DNA from: RYN-230 sp963793825
Lineage (GTDB): Bacteria; Actinomycetota; Actinomycetes; Streptosporangiales; Streptosporangiaceae
Length of the DNA stretch: 64,000 nt
Reading direction: 5' to 3'
Assembly: GCA_963793825.1 (NCBI GenBank)
Contig: CAWCBE010000010.1
Span: 51,872-115,871, forward strand
This document shows, piece after piece, positions 59,293 through 64,000 of this stretch. The translations under genes were made by a program, and so were the position numbers. The number at the start of each line of letters is the position of its first letter. Positions within the stretch are counted from its first letter, which is position 1. The notes under the pieces were generated by a model, which worked only from the letters and a program-made list of their open reading frames with translations, did no database searches and was not told the origin of the DNA.

Positions 59293-61329
59293 TCAGATCA
59301 GCTCGGCCGGGTCGAGCTCGACCCGGACCGCCCCGGGTTCCTTGCGCGCACTCCGCTCGGCCTGCGCCGCGTGCAGCGCCTCGGCCAGCGCGCGCCCGGC
59401 CGCGCGGGGGACCCGCACCAGCACCCTGACCAGGCCTTCCCCGGTATCGACGGGACCGAGCAGCTCAGCGGCGGGCGGCAGCGCGGCCACGGCGAGCAGG
59501 CCCTCGACCGCCTCGGCCGGCCCGCTGAGCGAGGCCATCCGGACGGCCGGCGGGAAACGCAGCTCGGCGCGCTCGGCGAGTTCCCGCTCGGCATGAGTGA
59601 CCGGATCCCAGCGCACCAGGGCCTGCACCGCCGGGATGCCCGCGTCGGCCACCACCACCACCCGGCCGCCCGCGGGCCCGGACTGGACCAGCGCGGCGGC
59701 GTTCAGCCACCGGCGCAGTGCCTCCTCCGCCGCGTGCAGGCTGGGCCGGCCGAGCAGCGCCCAGCCGTCAAGCAGGAGCGCGGCGGCGTAGCCGCCTGCG
59801 GCGCGCGGCTCGGCGCCCGGCGTCGCGATGACCAGGGCGGGCGACCCGGGCACGGCGGGGAGGGACGCCGCTGCGGTGGAGGTGAGCACCGGCACGCCGG
59901 CGAAGGTCCGGCCCAGTTCCTCGGCGGTGCGCCCGGCCCCCGTCACCAGGGCACGGACCGCCGGGTGCGCGCAGTGCGGGCAGCGCCAGCCGGCCGCCTC
60001 GGCCGCGCACCACCGGCAGCGCGGCGCCGCGTCCGCGTGGGCCAGCCCCAGGGGCCCCCCGCAGGCCGGGCAGCGGGCCGGCGCCCGGCACCGGGCGCAG
60101 CCCAGTGCGGTGAGGTAGCCGCGGCGTGGCACCTGGACCAGGACGGGGCCGTGGGCGAGCGCCTCCCGGGCGGTGCGCAGCGCCAGGCTGGGCAGCCGGG
60201 CCCGCTGCGCCGCCGGGTCGCGGGCCAGCTCCGCGTCCTCCCCGGCCGCGCGGGCCAGCGGGGCCAGGCCGCGCAGCACCGGGCGGGGCGCGACCAGCGC
60301 CCGGGCCCAGCCGCTGGCCACCAGGCTGGTCGCCTCCGCGGTGCGCGCGAACCCGCCGAGCAGCGCGGCCGCACCGGTGCGGTGCGCCCGGAGCGCCAGC
60401 ACCTCGCGGGCATGCGGGTACGGGGCGCGCGGCTCGGCGTGCAGGTCGTCGCCGTCGTCCCACAGGACGACCAGGCCGAGGTCATGAACCGGGGCGAACA
60501 TGGTGGCCCGGGTGCCGGCCACCACCCGGACCGTGCCCCGCCGGACCGCTAGCCAGCGGCGGTACCGCTCGGCCGGGCCCAGCCCGGCGGCGAGGGTCAC
60601 GTGCCGGCCAGGGCCGAGCACGGCCGCCAGGGCGGCATCCGCCTGGCCCAGGTCGGTGGCGTCCGGGACCACGATGAGCGCGCCGCGCCCGGCCGCCGCC
60701 GCGGTGCCCGCGGCCCGGGCGATCTCCTCCGGCCACAGTGGCCCCGGCAGGGCCGACCACACCGCCCGCGGGCCCTGCCCGCGAGCCAGCGCATCCAGGA
60801 AGGCCGGGCCGGCCGGGTAGCGGGACCACGGGCCCGGATCCGGCCGGGGCGGCGTCCCGGCGGGCACCGGAGGGGGCGCCTCCGCCTCGGCCCGGGCGTG
60901 CCGGGGCGGGACCGCCAGCCGCAGCACGTCGGCCAGGGTCCCCGCGTACCGGTCGGCGACCTCACGGGCCAGTGCCATGATCTCCGGGGCCAGCACCGGC
61001 TCCGGGGAGACGACCCGGTCCAGCCGGGCCAGCTTCCCGGGATGCTCACTCGCGACGGCGCGCTGCAGCACGAACCCGTCCACCAGCTGGCCAGCAAAAC
61101 GGACCCGCACCCGGCAGCCGGCCACCGCCTGGCCCGCCATCTGCTCCGGCACGAGGTAGTCGAAGGGCCGGTCCAGGTGCGCCAGCGGGAGGTCCACGGC
61201 CACCCGGGCGATGGGCAGGTCGGCGGCGTCCGGGCCCGGGTCATGGCGGGCCCGGCGCCCGCGGCGGGCGGGCTGGCCCCGCCCGCCGCCGGGGCCGGCG
61301 GGCGCCCGCTGCCCCGTTGCCCCTGCCAC
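59293..61329 (-). CDS. priA: PriA-like primosomal protein N', helicase motifs absent
   Basis: A 678-residue actinobacterial PriA. The N-terminal DNA 3'-end-binding domain is clear (VAVDLPLAHLDRPFDYLVPE, then GCRVRVRFAGQLVDGFVL). The zinc-binding part has paired cysteines (CARC, CPAC, CRWC, CPHC). The Walker A GxTGSGKT is replaced by GPRAVWSALPG, and the DEEH of Walker B by WDDGDD, so ATPase activity is not expected. This loss is known for the actinobacterial branch. It probably acts as a structural replication-restart factor. Confidence 0.9.
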   Translation of the reverse strand: MAGATGQRAPAGPGGGRGQPARRGRRARHDPGPDAADLPIARVAVDLPLAHLDRPFDYLVPEQMAGQAVAGCRVRVRFAGQLVDGFVLQRAVASEHPGKLARLDRVVSPEPVLAPEIMALAREVADRYAGTLADVLRLAVPPRHARAEAEAPPPVPAGTPPRPDPGPWSRYPAGPAFLDALARGQGPRAVWSALPGPLWPEEIARAAGTAAAAGRGALIVVPDATDLGQADAALAAVLGPGRHVTLAAGLGPAERYRRWLAVRRGTVRVVAGTRATMFAPVHDLGLVVLWDDGDDLHAEPRAPYPHAREVLALRAHRTGAAALLGGFARTAEATSLVASGWARALVAPRPVLRGLAPLARAAGEDAELARDPAAQRARLPSLALRTAREALAHGPVLVQVPRRGYLTALGCARCRAPARCPACGGPLGLAHADAAPRCRWCAAEAAGWRCPHCAHPAVRALVTGAGRTAEELGRTFAGVPVLTSTAAASLPAVPGSPALVIATPGAEPRAAGGYAAALLLDGWALLGRPSLHAAEEALRRWLNAAALVQSGPAGGRVVVVADAGIPAVQALVRWDPVTHAERELAERAELRFPPAVRMASLSGPAEAVEGLLAVAALPPAAELLGPVDTGEGLVRVLVRVPRAAGRALAEALHAAQAERSARKEPGAVRVELDPAELI

Positions 61330-61403
61330 GCTCCTGTCCTACCAGAGACGTCCGACGTCCGTGCCCCGCCCGGGCCGCCCGGCGCCGGGCGGGGCACGGA
61401 CCG

Positions 61404-62075
61404 CTACAGGCGCACGGTCCCGCAGGCGCCGTCGGCCAGCCCCGTCTCCCGGTTCAGCCGGAGCAGCACCGGCCGGGGCACGACCACCTGGGCCCGCACG
61501 TCCCTGAGCACCGTGCGCAGCCCGCTGGAGAGCGAGTGCAGCGAGCGCACGGTCGTGGCAGTGTGGCTGTCCCGGGCCGCCCGGTCGATCTGCCGGATCG
61601 CGGTGGCCAGGTCCCGCGACAGGACCGCCGGGCTGACGCCGCCGTTGACGTCCGAGACGACCCGGTTGTACGAGGTCAGCGCGCTGTTCTTGTACGCGAC
61701 GCAGCCCGGGTCAGTGGCCCGGATGAGGTTGGGCACCAGGTAGGCCGCGGCCCCGGCCCAGGCCAGGCTGATCCCGATGGCCAGCCAGCAGCGCAGCGCG
61801 CCGCGGCCGCTGCTCCTGGCCCGGCGCAGCCCGAGGAGGCCCAGGATCAGGCCCGCCGGGATGGTGACCAGCGCGCCACCCAGGATGGCGCAGGTCAGCG
61901 CGGCCGTGGCGAGCCGGTTGCGCCCGGCGCCCGGGGGCCGCCGGGCCGGGCCGCCCGGCGCGGCCGGGCCGCCCGGCGCGGTCGGGCCGCCCGGCGTGGC
62001 TGCCCCATCCGCCGGAACCGGAGCCAGGCTGGCCGGCGGCGGTTCGGGATGAGACGATGCATCCGCCTCAGACAT
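61404..62075 (-). CDS. DUF4190-like membrane protein
   Basis: A 223-residue protein with a Pro/Ala/Gly-rich cytoplasmic start, two hydrophobic segments (about residues 58-80 and 95-115, resembling DUF4190: ATAALTCAILGGALVTIPAG, LGLLGLRRAR) and an extracytoplasmic C-terminal helical domain. Function unknown. Lies between metK and priA on the same strand. Confidence 0.72.
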   Translation of the reverse strand: MSEADASSHPEPPPASLAPVPADGAATPGGPTAPGGPAAPGGPARRPPGAGRNRLATAALTCAILGGALVTIPAGLILGLLGLRRARSSGRGALRCWLAIGISLAWAGAAAYLVPNLIRATDPGCVAYKNSALTSYNRVVSDVNGGVSPAVLSRDLATAIRQIDRAARDSHTATTVRSLHSLSSGLRTVLRDVRAQVVVPRPVLLRLNRETGLADGACGTVRL

Positions 62076-62202
62076 ATGCGCACCCGACGGGCTCGTACCG
62101 GAATGTTCTTCCCGCGACAGCGTGACCTCAGACCTTAGTGGAGTAGCCGCTTACCCCCGGCAGAGGATAGGCCGTCCCGGGGCGCGCCAGCCACCGGGTG
62201 CC

Positions 62203-63396
62203 TCAGAGCCGGGCGGCCGCACGCAGACTGTCCGCCCGGTCGGTGCGCTCCCAGGAGAAGTCGGGCTCCTCGCGCCCGAAGTGCCCGTAGCTGGCCGTCT
62301 GGGAGTAGATCGGCCGGAGCAGGTCCAGGTCCCTGATGATGGCGGCCGGGCGGAGGTCGAAGACCTGGAGCACGGCGTCCTGGATCCGCTCCACCGGCAG
62401 GTGCTCGGTGCCGAAGCACTCCACGAACAGGCCAACCGGCTTGGCCTTGCCGATGGCGTAGGCGACCTGCGTCTCGCAGCGATCGGCCAGGCCCGCCGCG
62501 ACCACGTTCTTGGCCACCCAGCGCATGGCGTAGGCCGCGCTGCGATCCACCTTGGACGGGTCCTTGCCGGAAAAGGCGCCGCCGCCGTGCCGGGCCATGC
62601 CGCCGTAGGTGTCGATGATGATTTTCCGGCCGGTCAGCCCGGCGTCGCCCATCGGGCCGCCGATCTCGAAGCGCCCGGTCGGGTTGACCAGCAGCCGGTA
62701 CTGGCTGGTGTCGATGTCCAGCGGCTCGACGACCGGCAGCACCACAAGATCGCGGACGTCCGGGGCGAGCAGCTCCTTCAGGTCGATGTCCGGCGCGTGC
62801 TGGGCGGACACCACGACCGTGTCCAGCCGCACCGGCTTGTCCCCGGCGTACTCGATCGTCACCTGGGTCTTGCCGTCCGGGCGCAGGTACGGCACCTCCC
62901 CGCTGCGCCGCACCTCGGACAGGCGGCGGGCCAGCCGGTGCGCCAGCATGATCGGCAGCGGCATGAGCTCCGGGGTCTCCCGGCACGCGTACCCGAACAT
63001 CAGTCCCTGGTCCCCGGCGCCCTGCCGGTCCAGTTCCGAGGAGCCCTCACCCTCGCGGTGCTCGAACGCGTACAGCACGCCCTGGGCGATGTCGGGTGAC
63101 TGGGAGCCGATGGACACCGAGACGCCGCAGGAGGCCCCGTCGTACCCCTTGGTCGAGGAGTCGTAGCCGATCTCCAGGATCTTCTCCCGGATGATCCCGG
63201 GGATGTCGACGTACGTCTCGGTGGTCACCTCCCCGGCGACATGCACCTGGCCGGTGGTGATCAGCGTCTCCACGGCGACGTGGCTGTTCGGGTCATCCTT
63301 GATCATGGTGTCGAGGATGGCGTCACTGATCTGATCCGCCATCTTGTCCGGATGGCCCTCCGTCACCGATTCGGAGGTAAAAAGACGTCGGGCCAC
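62203..63396 (-). CDS. metK: S-adenosylmethionine synthetase
   Basis: Makes SAM from methionine and ATP. Motifs: LFTSESVTEGHPDKMADQIS, GAGDQGLMFGYAC, GGAFSGKDPSKVDRSAAYA and the C-terminal ASYGHFG. 397 residues. The start is a GTG at 63396, after GGGGAG with a 5-nt spacer; the upstream open frame is not used. It supplies the several methyltransferases of the cell. Lies 43 nt downstream of coaBC. Confidence 0.97.
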   Translation of the reverse strand: MARRLFTSESVTEGHPDKMADQISDAILDTMIKDDPNSHVAVETLITTGQVHVAGEVTTETYVDIPGIIREKILEIGYDSSTKGYDGASCGVSVSIGSQSPDIAQGVLYAFEHREGEGSSELDRQGAGDQGLMFGYACRETPELMPLPIMLAHRLARRLSEVRRSGEVPYLRPDGKTQVTIEYAGDKPVRLDTVVVSAQHAPDIDLKELLAPDVRDLVVLPVVEPLDIDTSQYRLLVNPTGRFEIGGPMGDAGLTGRKIIIDTYGGMARHGGGAFSGKDPSKVDRSAAYAMRWVAKNVVAAGLADRCETQVAYAIGKAKPVGLFVECFGTEHLPVERIQDAVLQVFDLRPAAIIRDLDLLRPIYSQTASYGHFGREEPDFSWERTDRADSLRAAARL

Positions 63397-63439
63397 CTTG
63401 ACTCCCCGGTCGTGTACGCGGCTGAAGCTCCGCCGAAGT

Positions 63440-64000
63440 CTAGCCGGGGTCGGCGCGGCCCCGCGCATCAGCCGGCGCATCGTCGCTGCCTGCCCGGCCT
63501 GGCGCGGCCGGCCCGGGCAGCCGGGCGGCGACCAGATCCCACACCACGTCGGCGAGAACTTCCTTCGGCCCCCGGGGAACCGGGGTGGGCGCCCCCCCGG
63601 CGGCCAGCACGACCGCCTCGTTGTCGGCGGTGCCGAACGCCAGGCCATCCCCCACCTGGTTGACCACGAGCAGGTCGCAGCCCTTGGCGGCCAGCTTGGC
63701 CTGCCCGTTGCGCAAGATGTCCTCGGTCTCCGCGGCGAAGCCCACGATGACCTGGCCCGGCCGGGCGCGGTGCGCGGCCAGGCCGCGCAGGATGTCCGGG
63801 TTCTCGGCCAGCGCGATCGGCTCGGGGGCGGCCCCGGACTTCTTGATCTTCGTGCCGCTCCGGGCCGCGGGCCGGTAGTCGGCCACCGCGGCCGCCATCA
63901 CCACCGCGTCCGCCTCCGCGGCGGCGTCGGTCACGGCGGCGGCCAGGTCGCGGGCGGACACCACGCGCACCACCTTGGCCCCCGCCGGGTCCTCCAGGCC
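63440..64000 (-). CDS. coaBC: CoaBC (phosphopantothenoylcysteine synthetase part), 5' end cut off
   Basis: Coenzyme A synthesis. Only the C-terminal CoaB domain is in the window: AVVMAAAVADYRPA, KIKKSGAAPEPIALAENPDI, VIVGFAAETEDILRNGQAKL, CDLLVVNQV and the ending VPRGPKEVLADVVWDLVAA. The frame continues beyond the right edge. Metal and CTP binding residues of the KxKK loop are present. In actinobacteria coaBC-metK-priA is a common order. Confidence 0.95.
   Translation of the reverse strand, partial: GLEDPAGAKVVRVVSARDLAAAVTDAAAEADAVVMAAAVADYRPAARSGTKIKKSGAAPEPIALAENPDILRGLAAHRARPGQVIVGFAAETEDILRNGQAKLAAKGCDLLVVNQVGDGLAFGTADNEAVVLAAGGAPTPVPRGPKEVLADVVWDLVAARLPGPAAPGRAGSDDAPADARGRADPG

Overview
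The window is very GC-rich, almost fully coding DNA from an actinomycete. Evidence for this is the strong G/C third-position bias, frequent GTG starts and 4-nt ATGA/GTGA start-stop overlaps. Several gene orders are also characteristic: mraZ-rsmH-ftsL-ftsI next to MoxR-DUF58-TgpA, aroC-aroK-aroB-aroQ, and metK-priA-def-fmt-rsmB-rpe-rib. A helicase-dead PriA, an F420-type luciferase-like oxidoreductase and a DUF222/HNH (13E12-type) endonuclease fit the same picture. The gene content suggests Streptosporangiales or a relative, but the sequence alone does not fix the genus. I saw no rRNA, tRNA, CRISPR array or intact transposase.

Layout. 1-4320: start of the division and cell wall cluster on the minus strand (ftsI partial, ftsL, rsmH, mraZ), with a clear four-repeat MraZ operator over the mraZ promoter. 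4554-9269: MoxR ATPase, DUF58 and transglutaminase operon. 9407-12197: DUF3040 membrane protein, DNA polymerase IV and a methyltransferase. 12708-14444: membrane protein, nusB, efp. 14497-14720: relic of the Xaa-Pro peptidase gene (pepQ) that normally sits beside efp. 14729-22001: an accessory block (LCM-type methyltransferase, ACT protein, acetyltransferase, HTH_42/AlkZ-like protein, PadR regulator, DrrAB-type exporter, LLM oxidoreductase) that appears to have separated efp-nusB from the aro genes. 22181-26034: shikimate operon aroC-aroK-aroB-aroQ plus a second shikimate kinase. 26081-29401: SseB-like protein, an uncharacterised two-gene operon and an ECF sigma factor.

29750-41299 is a carotenoid gene cluster. 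The core pathway operon is crtE-crtI-crtB followed by a B12-type MerR regulator and plsX. The other arm holds a second B12-type MerR regulator, a CruF-like hydratase (DUF422), a second CrtI-family enzyme, a family 2 glycosyltransferase, a PlsY-like acyltransferase and a CrtA-like monooxygenase. Together they predict a glycosylated, oxidised C40 carotenoid. Two acyl-phosphate enzymes inside the cluster raise the possibility of a fatty-acylated glycocarotenoid. This is the most interesting locus in the window.

41709-45406: aldose 1-epimerase, mocA-xdhC with a perfect 20-bp palindrome upstream, and hisG. 45465-48391: ribH, ribAB and ribE under an FMN riboswitch, but without the usual ribD. 48934-52597: a second accessory insert (DUF222/HNH, VOC protein, ECF42-type sigma factor with its DGPF partner) lying between rpe and the rib genes. 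52752-64000: rpe, DUF2786 protein, rsmB, fmt, def, a hypothetical protein, priA, a membrane protein, metK and the 3' part of coaBC, which runs off the right edge.
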